A stretch of DNA of 64,000 nucleotides. Source: Chloroflexota bacterium. GTDB taxonomy: Bacteria; Chloroflexota; UBA11872. The notes under the pieces were generated by a model. That model worked only from the letters and a program-made list of their open reading frames with translations. It searched no databases and was not told where the DNA came from. The stretch spans positions 2,116 to 66,115 of the forward strand of contig WTFW01000060.1 in the NCBI GenBank assembly GCA_011523785.1. The letters are read 5' to 3'. Every line of letters starts with the position of its first letter. Position 1 is the stretch's first letter. A program made the translations under genes and the position numbers. Shown piece after piece: positions 17,460-27,527 of the stretch.

Positions 17460-18719
17460 TCACGCCTGCCCGTGGGGACGTCTGGCACTTCGGGGATGGA
17501 TGTCCTGATGAGCCTTGCGGCGACGTGGCCGAAGTCGCCCCAGGACGGCTCCCGCCAGCTTGAGAGGCGCCGGGTCGTATTTGGGCACTGGGGCCTTTCG
17601 AAGCGGCCGGACGGGCGGGAGGTCGGTCATGCGCCTGAGATTTCGTGCCGCCGCGCGGCCAACGTAGGTGGTCAGGCGCACGGGATCGACGGCCGTGGGG
17701 ACGAAGCGGCCGAGCCGCCGTTGTCGCAGGAGGGAGTGCCCTCCGACGAGCCAGCGCTTGAGCCACAGCATCCAGAGCGTAATGACAAAGCCAACCAGCG
17801 CGAGCACCCAGACAATGTGATATCCCCACTGAAACTCGGTGCCGGGCATGCTCTGGAAGTTCATGCCGAAGATGCCGGCGATCAGGCCGAGGGGCATGAA
17901 GATGGTGGCGACGATGGACAGCACCTTCATGATCTCGTTCTGTCGATTGGAGATGGCGGAGAGATAGGTGGCGAGGGCGGTGTCCGCGCGCTCGCGGATC
18001 CCATCGTTGGTGGACTGGACGCGAACGAGGTCTTCGAAGAGATCGCGAAAATAAAGGTCGGCGCCGTCGCCGATGAGCTCAAACTCTCGCCGGCCAAGGC
18101 GGCTGAGCACGTCGCGCTGCGGTATCAGGGCGCGATTCAGCGCCAGGCTGGAGCGCTTGAGGGCCAGCAGGGTGGCCAGGGCCGATTCGTCGGGACTGGC
18201 CAGAATCTGTTCCTCGATTGCATCGGCACGCTCGCTCATGCGCTCGAGCGTGGGAAGAATCGCTTGGATCAGGGCATCGAAGTGGGCGTGGGCGAGAAAG
18301 GCGGATCCCTTCATCAGGGGGCGACCGTCGATTTCGACTAGACTGCGAATAGCCTCAACGCTGGGCATTGTGATGTTGTGGATGGTAACGACGTAGTTTC
18401 GGCCGATGAACATGCTCAAACTGGCCATCTGGAGTACTTGACTATCGAGCGTATAGTCGATGCTGCGAGCGTTAACGAACACGTAGCTTCCGAAATTTTC
18501 GACACGGGCCGCCGTGTTTTGTGCGTCCAAGCTGATGTCGACGACCAGGGGATGAAAGTTGAATATGTCGAGCAGGAGCGATTGCGCGTTATCGTCGGGA
18601 TTGTCGATGTCTATCCAGAGCACGCCCTTGCTTGACTCAATGAGTGACGTAATTTCATCGAGATTAAGCTCGCTACGGAGTTCGTTCTTGGAATCAAGAG
18701 AGTAGGATGTGTACGGCAT
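17460..18719 (-). CDS. corA: CorA-type divalent cation transporter
   Basis: C-terminal FGMNFQSMPGTEFQWGYHIVWVLALVGFVITLWMLWLKRW with the GMN motif. Confidence 0.9.
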   Translation of the reverse strand: MPYTSYSLDSKNELRSELNLDEITSLIESSKGVLWIDIDNPDDNAQSLLLDIFNFHPLVVDISLDAQNTAARVENFGSYVFVNARSIDYTLDSQVLQMASLSMFIGRNYVVTIHNITMPSVEAIRSLVEIDGRPLMKGSAFLAHAHFDALIQAILPTLERMSERADAIEEQILASPDESALATLLALKRSSLALNRALIPQRDVLSRLGRREFELIGDGADLYFRDLFEDLVRVQSTNDGIRERADTALATYLSAISNRQNEIMKVLSIVATIFMPLGLIAGIFGMNFQSMPGTEFQWGYHIVWVLALVGFVITLWMLWLKRWLVGGHSLLRQRRLGRFVPTAVDPVRLTTYVGRAAARNLRRMTDLPPVRPLRKAPVPKYDPAPLKLAGAVLGRLRPRRRKAHQDIHPRSARRPHGQA

Positions 18720-18933
18720 ATTAGGTTGTCAATAAACTCGGCAGAATATAGTGACTGTCGGTCGGATACGATGCATGCTCGAGAATGTGCCCGCCAAGCT
18801 GTGGAACCAGGATGGCATTGACTTATGACGCTACCATATTCGAGACGATGCGCGGTGGGCTTAGCACCTTCAGTTGCCTTGCGCCGGCCGCGGCGCCGGT
18901 GAGTCCGGGGGGCGCATGGGCCTGTGTGGGCGG

Positions 18934-21015
18934 CTACTCGTCATGGGCGATGAGGAAGATGGCTTCGAGCGCTGCGTGCCTGATGCGGGTTTGGGCGTCC
19001 TGCGGGAGTTCGCTGGACGCCTCAACAGCAACTTCGGCGGCATAGGCGACGGCATCGCGTTCGGATAGCCCCAGCTGGGGCGCGGCCGCGCGGGTGGCTT
19101 CGATGGCGTGGGCGGCGACGGCATCGGTTGGAAGGCCGGTCTCGTTGGCGCTGTGAATGGCGCCCTGGATCGCGCCCTGGACAACCGCGCGTGGGTCGTC
19201 GACGGACTCGGCGGTTGCATCCACGAGGCTGGACATCGAGTCCCGGACCGTGCGCCTGGCGCCGATCCCGGAATCGGCGGCGGCTTGCACGGCGCCCTGC
19301 ATGGCGCCAAATGCAAGCGCGGCGCTTTGCTGGCGTAGGTTGTCACTTTCGCGCAGCGCGCGAGCAATGGTCCGGTTGACCCGCTTCCGCAACTGCCTGG
19401 CCGTTGCGCCGCCGCGAGCGGCGGTTGTGGCCACGGAGCGGATCGAGGCGGCCAGCTGGTAGGCCGTAACGCCGGCGGCCACGTCCAGCCCGGCCACCGC
19501 GGGCACGAATCGCCGCGTGCCAAGCGGAAGGCTGGCGGCGATATTCAGCCCCGGAACCGAGTTCAGGACCCGCAGGTTCTCACGCGTCTGCGTCGCCAGC
19601 TCGCTCATCACGGCTTCGCGGTCGGACTCGCCGTCTTCCCGGACGCGCCCGAGGACGCTGAGCGTGACGAGTCCGAAGAGGAAGGCCAGGGCGAAGAGGA
19701 AGTCATAGCCCGTCAGAAAGACCGCGGGGAACTCGACGGTTCGCGCGGGATCGACCCACTCGATCGAGATTTCGAACCGGCGCACGCTGAAGAAGTCAAC
19801 GAATACGCCGCCGAGGATGGGGCCGATGCCCGCACCCAGGCTGGCGGCAAGCGAAGCCCCCGTCAGATACGAGGTGGACTGCGCCTGGGGCGCCATCTTC
19901 ATGCGGATCGTGGTCGAGGCGAGGTTGATTCCCGCGCTGGCTATGCCGATGAGAAAGTGCAGGGCGACCAGCAGCGGTACGGTGAGAAGGTGTTGATCGG
20001 GCGTGGTGGTGAAGGTCCATCCCAAAATAACGAGCAGAAATAGCGATGAGCTTGTCGACAGCACCACCTTGCTTCCGAAGCGATCGACATAGCCTCCCCA
20101 GACATTGACGAACAGCACACTGGTCACCTGGCTGAGCACGCCGAGTCCGACGACGGCCGACAGTGGCATCTCCAGTTTGACCAGCATGTACACGGAGAAG
20201 AACGGCACGGCCAGCTGCGTGGCGAGGTACCAAACCATCAGGAATGCCATCAACTGCCGATAGTTGCGGTCTCGCAGCGGCGCCGCGAGCAGCCCGGCGA
20301 TTGTCGGTGGCCGACCTTCCGGCGTAACCATGCGTGGCTCCGGCATGCGGGCCATGAAACCAACGGAGCCAAACCCCAGCAGAATGCTCCCGAACAACAT
20401 GGCGTATGAGTAGCCGTAGATCTGCTCGGGCTCGGGCACGCGTCCGGCCCACCAATCGATATAGAAGGCTCCGACGAGTCCGGCAACGGCGGCGGCAATC
20501 GTGGCAATGCGCATGCGCTGGGAGAAGAAGCTCCCCATCACGTCCTGCGGAACGATGTCGCGGATCCAGCCGATCCAACTTGGATTGAGAAACGCCTGGG
20601 CCACCCCGCGCAGTGCCACGAAAATGAGCAGCAACGTCACGGCGCCGGCGTTCGGAACGTCCAGGGCAAATGGAATGAGGGCGACCGGAATCCAGGCCGC
20701 GTACGCGATGAAGTAGCTCATCACCGCGAACGGCTTGCGCACACGCAGTCGCTCGACAAGAACCACGGCGACGAGTTGCACGGGCTGCAAGATCGGCGGA
20801 AGAGCGGTGAGGATGCCGATGTGGACGTTGGACGCGCCGAGTAGCAAGGCAAAGGCGGCCAGGAAGCCGCCGGACACCAGGCCGTCCGACGCCGATGCCG
20901 CGACGGCCTGGTAATTCATGGCCCGCAGGCCGGAATCTCGCTCCTGGTCCGAGAGCGTGTCCCGAGGCTGGAACACGCCCAGAACGGCCGCGCGTAGCCG
21001 CGAGGTCAATTCCAT
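18934..21015 (-). CDS. MFS transporter with ~200-aa Ala-rich C-terminal extension
   Basis: ~12-TM MFS core, then QGAVQAAADSGIG...VQGAIQGAIHSANETG...AVAYAAEVAVEASSELPQDAQTRIRHAALEAIFLIAHDE. Confidence 0.85.
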   Translation of the reverse strand: MELTSRLRAAVLGVFQPRDTLSDQERDSGLRAMNYQAVAASASDGLVSGGFLAAFALLLGASNVHIGILTALPPILQPVQLVAVVLVERLRVRKPFAVMSYFIAYAAWIPVALIPFALDVPNAGAVTLLLIFVALRGVAQAFLNPSWIGWIRDIVPQDVMGSFFSQRMRIATIAAAVAGLVGAFYIDWWAGRVPEPEQIYGYSYAMLFGSILLGFGSVGFMARMPEPRMVTPEGRPPTIAGLLAAPLRDRNYRQLMAFLMVWYLATQLAVPFFSVYMLVKLEMPLSAVVGLGVLSQVTSVLFVNVWGGYVDRFGSKVVLSTSSSLFLLVILGWTFTTTPDQHLLTVPLLVALHFLIGIASAGINLASTTIRMKMAPQAQSTSYLTGASLAASLGAGIGPILGGVFVDFFSVRRFEISIEWVDPARTVEFPAVFLTGYDFLFALAFLFGLVTLSVLGRVREDGESDREAVMSELATQTRENLRVLNSVPGLNIAASLPLGTRRFVPAVAGLDVAAGVTAYQLAASIRSVATTAARGGATARQLRKRVNRTIARALRESDNLRQQSAALAFGAMQGAVQAAADSGIGARRTVRDSMSSLVDATAESVDDPRAVVQGAIQGAIHSANETGLPTDAVAAHAIEATRAAAPQLGLSERDAVAYAAEVAVEASSELPQDAQTRIRHAALEAIFLIAHDE

Positions 21016-21141
21016 CGGTCCGGGAGGGTGGCTAGATCGAACATATCACCGAAATCGCACGTGGCTGGCGCGAACGAAGGTTCCAAACGGTGAATGCAAT
21101 CCGCGCCGTTGAATCGGCCTGCCTACGCTCCGGCGTGAGGC

Positions 21142-21963
21142 TCAGGACTTTCGGGTGACGTGGACCTGGCCGTGGGGTGGGCCGTTCCAGCGGGGGGAGT
21201 GGCGGAGGTGGTCGAGGATTTGGGCGAGTTCATCGATGGAGGATTCGATGAGGCGTTCGCCGGCTTCGCGGGTGCCCTTGCGGGCGTCGCCCTTGGCGCC
21301 GGAGGGGGCGTGGGCGTTGAAGGCGTTGGGCCAGACGAGTTCGAGTTCCTGGAGCGGCTCAAACATGGCCTTGAAGGCTTCGTCGAAGGTGCCGGGGGCC
21401 AGGGCGTCCTCGCGGATGAGGTCGGGCGCCAGGTAGTAGGAGTGGGAGCTTTCCATCTCGCAGGCGTGGCCGCCGGGGATCTCGCCGGCGATGTCCTTGA
21501 GAACCGAATCGTCGCCGAGGGTGTAGTGGCCGACGCAGCCCAGGAAGTCGATGTCCAGCCGGAAGCCGATGTCCTGCACGGCGACCGACATGAGCCACTG
21601 GTTGCCGCCGTGGCCGTTCACGATCAGGAAGCGGCGGAAGCCGTGGTGGCGCATGGAGACGATGATGTCCTCGAGCAGGTCCAGGAACGTCTCGGGACGC
21701 AGGGTCATGGTGCCGGGGAAGTTCATGTGGTGGTCGGAGATGCCCCAGGGGATGGCGGGCAGGGCCAGCAGGCGCGGGGCCAGGCGTTCGGCGGCGCGTT
21801 CGCAGTAGGCGTGGGCGATCAGGTGGTCCTGGCCCAGGCCCAGGTGCGGGCCGTGTTGTTCGGTGGAGCCGATAGGGATGAGGACCAGTTCCACAGTCTC
21901 GGCGGCCTGGGCCACCTCGGGCCAGGACATCTTGTGGAGGGCGTAGGTGGGCAGATTGCTCAT
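21142..21963 (-). CDS. Creatininase family protein
   Basis: ELVLIPIGSTEQHGPHLGLGQDHLIAHAYCERAAERL...FRRFLIVNGHGGNQ. Confidence 0.9.
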   Translation of the reverse strand: MSNLPTYALHKMSWPEVAQAAETVELVLIPIGSTEQHGPHLGLGQDHLIAHAYCERAAERLAPRLLALPAIPWGISDHHMNFPGTMTLRPETFLDLLEDIIVSMRHHGFRRFLIVNGHGGNQWLMSVAVQDIGFRLDIDFLGCVGHYTLGDDSVLKDIAGEIPGGHACEMESSHSYYLAPDLIREDALAPGTFDEAFKAMFEPLQELELVWPNAFNAHAPSGAKGDARKGTREAGERLIESSIDELAQILDHLRHSPRWNGPPHGQVHVTRKS

Positions 21964-22793
21964 GGGGTGTGCAGGGCGTGGCGCCAGCCGGGCATGCGGC
22001 CGCGGGCGAGGAGGTCGTCGGGCGAGTCGAGCAGGGTGGTGATGAGCTGGTCGGCGCGCTCCTCGATGACGTGGATCATGCGCCAGCCGTCCTCGGCGGT
22101 GGCCAGCCTGGCGTCGCCGACGGCGCCGTTGGCGGAGAAGTCGGAGAAGTCGTGGTTGCGGCGGATGGAACGTCGCCAGAAGCGCTGGCGCAGGCGGCTG
22201 CCGCGCGGGCTGAGGTCGCCGGGGGCGAGGCTGTCGTGCTTGACGCGGTCCGGACGCAGGGCCATGAGCTCGGCGGTTTCAAGCTCGCAGGCGTGGCCGG
22301 AGGTGGGGGACTTGACGATCTCGTCCTCCAGGTCGTCGTCTTCCAGGTCGTAGAGCGAAATGGACGCCAGGAAGTCCAGGGGCAGGCGGGTGGGGAGGGT
22401 TTGCAGGGCGACGGTCATGACGGAGGTGTTGCCGCTGTGCCAGTTGGTGAGCAGGAAGCGCTTGAAGCCGTGGTGCAGCAGGGAGGCCAGGCAGTCTTCC
22501 AGCACGTGCAGGAAGGTCTGGGGGCGCAGCGTGATCGAGCCGGGGAAGCCCATGTGATAGGTGGACATCCCGTAGGGCATGGTGGGGGCGACCAGCAGGC
22601 GGGGGTGAAAGCGCTCGGCCAGGCGCAGGGTGAGGTCCTCGCAGATCACCAGGTCGGTGTCGAGCGAGGTGTTGGGTCCGTGTTGCTCGATGGAGCCGAT
22701 GGGGATCATGACCAGTTCCACGCCGTCGCGAGCGCGGGCGACCTCGGGCGAGGTCATGTGGGTAAGGCGGAGCGGCGACGGCAGGTCGGCCAA
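21960..22793 (-). CDS. Creatininase family protein (divergent paralog)
   Basis: LADLPSPLRLTHMTSPEVARARDGVELVMIPIGSIEQHGPNTSLDTDLVICEDL...FLLTNWHSGNTS; TTG start chosen by alignment with paralog MSNLPTYALHKMSWPEVA; 4-bp overlap with 21142..21963. Confidence 0.85.
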   Translation of the reverse strand: MADLPSPLRLTHMTSPEVARARDGVELVMIPIGSIEQHGPNTSLDTDLVICEDLTLRLAERFHPRLLVAPTMPYGMSTYHMGFPGSITLRPQTFLHVLEDCLASLLHHGFKRFLLTNWHSGNTSVMTVALQTLPTRLPLDFLASISLYDLEDDDLEDEIVKSPTSGHACELETAELMALRPDRVKHDSLAPGDLSPRGSRLRQRFWRRSIRRNHDFSDFSANGAVGDARLATAEDGWRMIHVIEERADQLITTLLDSPDDLLARGRMPGWRHALHTP

Positions 22794-22857
22794 GGGGTGC
22801 GTATCCAGGGTGGAGTCGGCGATATGATAAGCGGCGACGGCTGGGCGAGCAGTATCC

Positions 22858-23622
22858 ATGGTTCTGGTCGTCGATGTCGGTAATACCGACACCAAATTCG
22901 GCGTATTCAGCGGCGAGGAGTTGGGCGCGCGCTGGGCGGTGCACAGCGACCTGAACCGCAGCGCCGCGGAGCACGAAGCGCTGTTGCGCGCCATGCTGGC
23001 GCATCACCAGGTGACGGGGATCGAGGGCGCCGTTATCGGTTCGGTGGTGCCCGCCCTGACCGAGCGCATGGCCGCGGCGGTGAGGTCCGCGGCGGGGTGC
23101 GAGCCGCTGATCGCGCGCTCGCAGGACGTGCGGGTGATTGACCTGGCGGTGGATCGGCCCGCGCAGGTGGGGATCGACCGGGTGGCCAACGCGCTGGCGG
23201 CGCGCGAGTTTTACCAGGCACCGGCGATCGTGGTGGACCTGGGCAGTGTCACCACGTTCGACATCGTCAACGCGGCGGGCAGCCTGGCGGGGGTGATTAT
23301 TACGCTGGGGATGCAGAACACGGCGCGGGCTCTGACGGCGGCGGGCGCGCAGTTGCCGTCAATCGACCTGGCGCGGCCGGCGCGGCTGGTGGGAACGGAG
23401 ACCACGGGGTCGATGCAATCCGGGGTGTACTGGGGGTATGTGCAGATGGTCCGCGGGTTGCTTGAGCAGTTGCAGTCCGAGCTGGGCGCCGACTACCGGG
23501 CCATCGCCACGGGCGGGCAGGCGCCGGTTGTGGTGGAGGATGTGGGGCTGTTCGAGATCGTGGACCTGGATCTGACGCTGCGCGGGCTGTGGCTGATCCA
23601 GCAGGCGGAGGCGGCGGCGTGA
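22858..23622 (+). CDS. coaX: Type III pantothenate kinase
   Basis: MVLVVDVGNTDTKFGVFSG...DRPAQVGIDRVANALAA...IVVDLGSVTTFDIVNAAG; next to coaBC. Confidence 0.9.
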   Translation: MVLVVDVGNTDTKFGVFSGEELGARWAVHSDLNRSAAEHEALLRAMLAHHQVTGIEGAVIGSVVPALTERMAAAVRSAAGCEPLIARSQDVRVIDLAVDRPAQVGIDRVANALAAREFYQAPAIVVDLGSVTTFDIVNAAGSLAGVIITLGMQNTARALTAAGAQLPSIDLARPARLVGTETTGSMQSGVYWGYVQMVRGLLEQLQSELGADYRAIATGGQAPVVVEDVGLFEIVDLDLTLRGLWLIQQAEAAA

Positions 23623-24815
23623 GCGTGCTGCAGGGCGCGCGGGTGGTGCTGTACGTCACCGGCGGCATCGCGGCGTACAAGGCCTCGGACCTGGCCAGCA
23701 AGCTGACGCAGGCGGGCACGGAAGTGGACGTGGTGCTGTCGCGGGCGGCCGAGGACTTCGTGGGCCCGCTGACGTTCCAGGCGCTGACGCAGCGCACCGT
23801 TTTCAGGGCCAGCGACGCCATGACGGCCGAGAACGAGATCGCGCACGTGCGGCTGGCCGCGGACGCGGACGTGCTGCTGGTTGCGCCGGCGACGGCCAGC
23901 GCGATTGCGCGGCTGGCGCACGGGCAGGCGGACGACCTGGGGTCAGCCGTCGCGCTGTCGACGCAGGCGCCCATCGTGGTGGCGCCGGCCATGGAGCCCG
24001 GGATGTACGCCAACCCGGCCACACAGGAGAACCTGGCGACGCTGCGGCGGCGCGGCGTGCGAGTGATCGAGCCGGAGAGCGGCCGGCTGGCCTCGGGCGC
24101 GGAGGGCAAGGGACGGCTGCCGGAGACGCCGGTGCTGCTGGATGTGCTCCGTGCCACGCTTGGGCGTGAAGGGCCGCTGAGGGACCGTGTGGTCGTCGTG
24201 TCGGCCGGCGGCACGCGCGAGTACATGGATCCGGTGCGGTTTATTGGGAACCCGGCCAGCGGTCGCCAGGGGGTTGAACTGGCGCGGGCGGCCATCGAGC
24301 GCGGAGCCACGACGCGGTTGGTGCTGGGGTCAGGGACGGTGGAGCCGCCGGCGGGCGTGGACACCGTGCGCGTCGAGTCCGCCGAGGAGATGCTGGATGC
24401 GCTGCGCGAGGCGGTGAGCGGCTGCGACGCGCTGATCATGAATGCCGCCGTCGGCGATTACCGACCGGCCAGCACCTCCGACGTGAAGCTGAAGCGCGGC
24501 GGCGAACCGGCGGGTATCGACCTGGTCGAGAACCCGGACCTGCTGCAGGCCTTGCAGGGGGACTTTCTGCGAATCGGGTTCGCGGCGGAGACCAACGACC
24601 ACCTCGAGAATGCCAGGAGCAAGCTGCTCGGCAAGGAGCTGGACGCCCTGGTCGTCAACGACGTGGCCGGGTCGAACACGGGATTTGCCGCGGAGACCAA
24701 CGCCGTCACGATCCTGCGGCCGGAGCACCCGGACCTTGAGGTCCCGCTGACCAGCAAGTCGGGCGTGGCCTCGGCGGTGCTGGACGTGGTGGTTGAAATG
24801 ATCGGCGGTCGCTGA
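23619..24815 (+). CDS. coaBC: Bifunctional phosphopantothenoylcysteine decarboxylase/phosphopantothenate-cysteine ligase
   Basis: GARVVLYVTGGIAAYKASDLASKLTQAG...PAMEPGMYANPATQENL...VVVSAGGTREYMDPVRFIGNPASGRQG...LIMNAAVGDYRP; GTG start overlapping coaX stop. Confidence 0.95.
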   Translation: MSVLQGARVVLYVTGGIAAYKASDLASKLTQAGTEVDVVLSRAAEDFVGPLTFQALTQRTVFRASDAMTAENEIAHVRLAADADVLLVAPATASAIARLAHGQADDLGSAVALSTQAPIVVAPAMEPGMYANPATQENLATLRRRGVRVIEPESGRLASGAEGKGRLPETPVLLDVLRATLGREGPLRDRVVVVSAGGTREYMDPVRFIGNPASGRQGVELARAAIERGATTRLVLGSGTVEPPAGVDTVRVESAEEMLDALREAVSGCDALIMNAAVGDYRPASTSDVKLKRGGEPAGIDLVENPDLLQALQGDFLRIGFAAETNDHLENARSKLLGKELDALVVNDVAGSNTGFAAETNAVTILRPEHPDLEVPLTSKSGVASAVLDVVVEMIGGR

Positions 24816-24871
24816 CGGCGTCGGCGGGGCCGCGGCTGAAGGGCTGGCCGGCGGACCGGACGGCGGGTTCC

Positions 24872-25900
24872 ATGGCCTTCCACGCGCTGCAGGCGGCGCT
24901 GGCGGCGATGGGGATCGAGCGGTCGCTGGAGTCGCTGGTGACGCGCTCGGGCGAGGCGTTCTGGGTGCCGTGGAGCGAGACGGCCGACGCCGAGACGATG
25001 CGGTACACCCGAATGATGTCCACGCTGTTTCGCGCCACCGACCTGGCTCGCGTACGGGTAGTCATCGGGGCCGAGGACGAGCCGGGCAGCGCCCTCGCCG
25101 AGGTGCGCGACGAGACGGCCGCCGGGCGGCTGGTGCTCGCGCCGGTTTTCTACGACGCCAGGTTTGGCGTGATCCAGTCCGTCGATTCCGAAGGCATAGC
25201 CAGGGCGGTTGGCCCGGATCAATTGGAACCGGGTGAGATTGACCTGAGGGGCGGCTGGAGCGGCGCGTTTCCAGCTCTTCGTGTTCACAAGGGCATTTAT
25301 GGAGTTGTCCGACGCGACCGGCCAATGAAGGAGAATCGGATTCCGGTGCCCGACCTGGCGGGGATCCTCTTCGTGCCGCTTGGGGGTGGGAGCGGCCCGT
25401 ACGACGTCGTGTTCGGCATCGACGCCGTACGCGGGGCCACAGAGGCCGTCCGAGCCGGGGCGCCGTTGCGTGACACGGAGGCGCTGGAGCGCCTGCTGGT
25501 TAGCTTCGAGCAGGCGGAGTTTGGCTTCGGGTGCGCCGAGCGCTGGCTGGCGTCGAAGGAGGCCGACCACTTGTGGGACGCGCCCGACCTGGCGCGACTG
25601 GCGCGGAGCATGCGGGCGGCGTCGGGGGAGCTGGCGGAGCGGCTGTGGGATTCCACGGGTACGGCTTCGGCGCTGGCGCTGGGACGGGCCGTGAAGGGGA
25701 GAAAGTCCGCGGTGTTCGAACTCCCCGTCGGCCTGGATCGGGAGCCGCCTGGTCGCGTGGTGGAGCTGTCGCGGGGCCGGGCCGTGATCGTGGACACGCG
25801 CAGCCGCCGCGCGGCGCTTTCCCGGCTGGCCGACGTGGTGGAGCGTGCGGCGATGGCGTTTGCGAAAGAGGTTGACAGCGTGGGGGCGCTCTCCCGATAG
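24872..25900 (+). CDS. Hypothetical protein (BtrH-like/DUF4872-like suspected)
   Basis: 342 aa ORF in coding context; MAFHALQAALAAMGIERSLESLVTRSGEAFWVPWSE...; family assignment uncertain. Confidence 0.6.
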   Translation: MAFHALQAALAAMGIERSLESLVTRSGEAFWVPWSETADAETMRYTRMMSTLFRATDLARVRVVIGAEDEPGSALAEVRDETAAGRLVLAPVFYDARFGVIQSVDSEGIARAVGPDQLEPGEIDLRGGWSGAFPALRVHKGIYGVVRRDRPMKENRIPVPDLAGILFVPLGGGSGPYDVVFGIDAVRGATEAVRAGAPLRDTEALERLLVSFEQAEFGFGCAERWLASKEADHLWDAPDLARLARSMRAASGELAERLWDSTGTASALALGRAVKGRKSAVFELPVGLDREPPGRVVELSRGRAVIVDTRSRRAALSRLADVVERAAMAFAKEVDSVGALSR

Positions 25901-25944
25901 GCCGCGGCCGGCGGATGTTGGCTCGGACGACTCGAGGGCCTGAC

Positions 25945-27162
25945 CTAGGGGCCGGGTGTGCCGACGGGCGGCGACAGCGGCTCGGGCTCTGGCTGTTCGG
26001 GCCGAGAGCGTACGAGCGGCAGCCCAATCAGGGTGGAGACGACGAACGAAGCGGCCACGGCGATGCCCACGACGCCGAAGCCCTGGACGTCCAACAGCAG
26101 GGTGATCAGCGGGGCCACCGCCAGCGCGGCCAGATCAACGCTGAGGTGCATGATCCCGATACTGCGGCCAACGGTGGTGCGCGGCATGCGCTCAGCGATC
26201 ATCACGGCCGGCAGGGGCGTTACGAGTCCGCTGGGCGCGAAGAGCACCGCCACCAGGATGTACCAGGCCAGTCCGGCGGGGAACACCAGGAGCAAGGCCG
26301 CCGCCATACTGAGACCGCCCGTCGCAATCAGGGCGCGCCGATGGCCTAGGCGATCCATCACCGGTCCGGTCTTGTAGGTCACGAATGTGCGCAACGCGTT
26401 GGCCAAGGTGAGCACGAGGCCGACGCGGGCCGGGTCGAAGTCGAGACCCACGCTGCCATAGAGGGGCAACACGACCTGCTTGAGGGCGAACGTACCGGCC
26501 CCAAGCATGAGAACGGAGAAGCCAATCACGGGTAGCAGGGAGGGGCTGAGCCCGAGCCGAGCGAGCCTGGGAATCGGCGCGGCTCCTGACTCCGGCGCCG
26601 GCTGGGGCGCTCGCACGAACAGCAACGGCAGAAGCGCGGCGATGCCGCCAACCAGAGCGCCCAGGGCAAAGGCGGCCCGCCAGCCAAACGCGCTGGCAGC
26701 CACGCCGGAGAGCATGGGCGCGAGGAGGGCACCCATCTGAACAGCGGCCAAGATCCGACCGGCGGTGTGGCTACGGTCGCTTCCCTCACTTGAACGCACG
26801 GTATGGGCGAGTCCGGTGGTGTAGACGAGGGCCGTGCCCAGCCCGGTTACCAGCACACCCGCCAGCAGCACGCGATAGTCCAGGGCGAGCGCGCTGATTG
26901 CACAGCCGACGGCGGTGCAGAGCGTGCCGGCGGTCAGTGGCGTGTGCGGCGGCAGCCGGTCGGCCAGGAAGCCGGCGGGCACGATGGCCACGGCGCGAGC
27001 CACGGCTTGCATGGACAGCAGCAAGCCCAGCACCGGCAGCGATACGTCGAACTCAGCTTGCAGTTCGCCCAGGATCGGTCCAATCAAGTTGACGTTGAAC
27101 GCCATGACGGTGAGAAGGACAAAAATTGCGCCAAGGCTGGACGATGCAGGCTGGCGAATCAT
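25945..27162 (-). CDS. MFS transporter
   Basis: MIRQPASSSLGAIFVLLTVMAFNVNLIGPILGELQAEFDVSLPVLGLLLSMQAVARAVAIVPAGFLADRLP. Confidence 0.88.
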   Translation of the reverse strand: MIRQPASSSLGAIFVLLTVMAFNVNLIGPILGELQAEFDVSLPVLGLLLSMQAVARAVAIVPAGFLADRLPPHTPLTAGTLCTAVGCAISALALDYRVLLAGVLVTGLGTALVYTTGLAHTVRSSEGSDRSHTAGRILAAVQMGALLAPMLSGVAASAFGWRAAFALGALVGGIAALLPLLFVRAPQPAPESGAAPIPRLARLGLSPSLLPVIGFSVLMLGAGTFALKQVVLPLYGSVGLDFDPARVGLVLTLANALRTFVTYKTGPVMDRLGHRRALIATGGLSMAAALLLVFPAGLAWYILVAVLFAPSGLVTPLPAVMIAERMPRTTVGRSIGIMHLSVDLAALAVAPLITLLLDVQGFGVVGIAVAASFVVSTLIGLPLVRSRPEQPEPEPLSPPVGTPGP

Positions 27163-27326
27163 GGAGCCAGTTGGGAAAGCTAGCCGTCTACGTATTCGGG
27201 TCGGATGGTAGCCTCGCTCATGCCTGTCGCGGGCCGCTGGCTGAACGCCCGACACATTGGGGCAGACCCTGGCCGCGGGTCATTTGCGCCCGCGCCTGGC
27301 GCCCAGCCGGCGGGAGTCCAACTGCC

Positions 27327-27527
27327 GTGAGTCGCCAGAAGCCGGTCATCGAGCAGATTTCACCGAATCCGGAAACACTGCGACGGCAGGAGGGCCCGCG
27401 AGCGCCGCAATCGTCCGCCCCCGGCGGCAGCGGCATGTGGCTGCTGGTGGCCATCGTTATTGGGATTGCCGTCGGCGCCGCCATCGGGGCGGGCGCCGGC
27501 CTGTACGTGTTCGGCTGGGTGGGCTAG
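27327..27527 (+). CDS. Small single-TM protein
   Basis: VSRQKPVIEQISPNPETLRRQEGPRAPQSSAPGGSGMWLLVAIVIGIAVGAAIGAGAGLYVFGWVG*; GTG start. Confidence 0.5.
   Translation: MSRQKPVIEQISPNPETLRRQEGPRAPQSSAPGGSGMWLLVAIVIGIAVGAAIGAGAGLYVFGWVG

Noticed and set aside
22856-22860. Overlapping divergent start codons (CCATGG) between coaX and the creatininase paralog
   Set aside because: Aligning the two creatininase paralogs favours a downstream TTG start (22793) for the minus-strand gene, so the overlap is probably coincidental.
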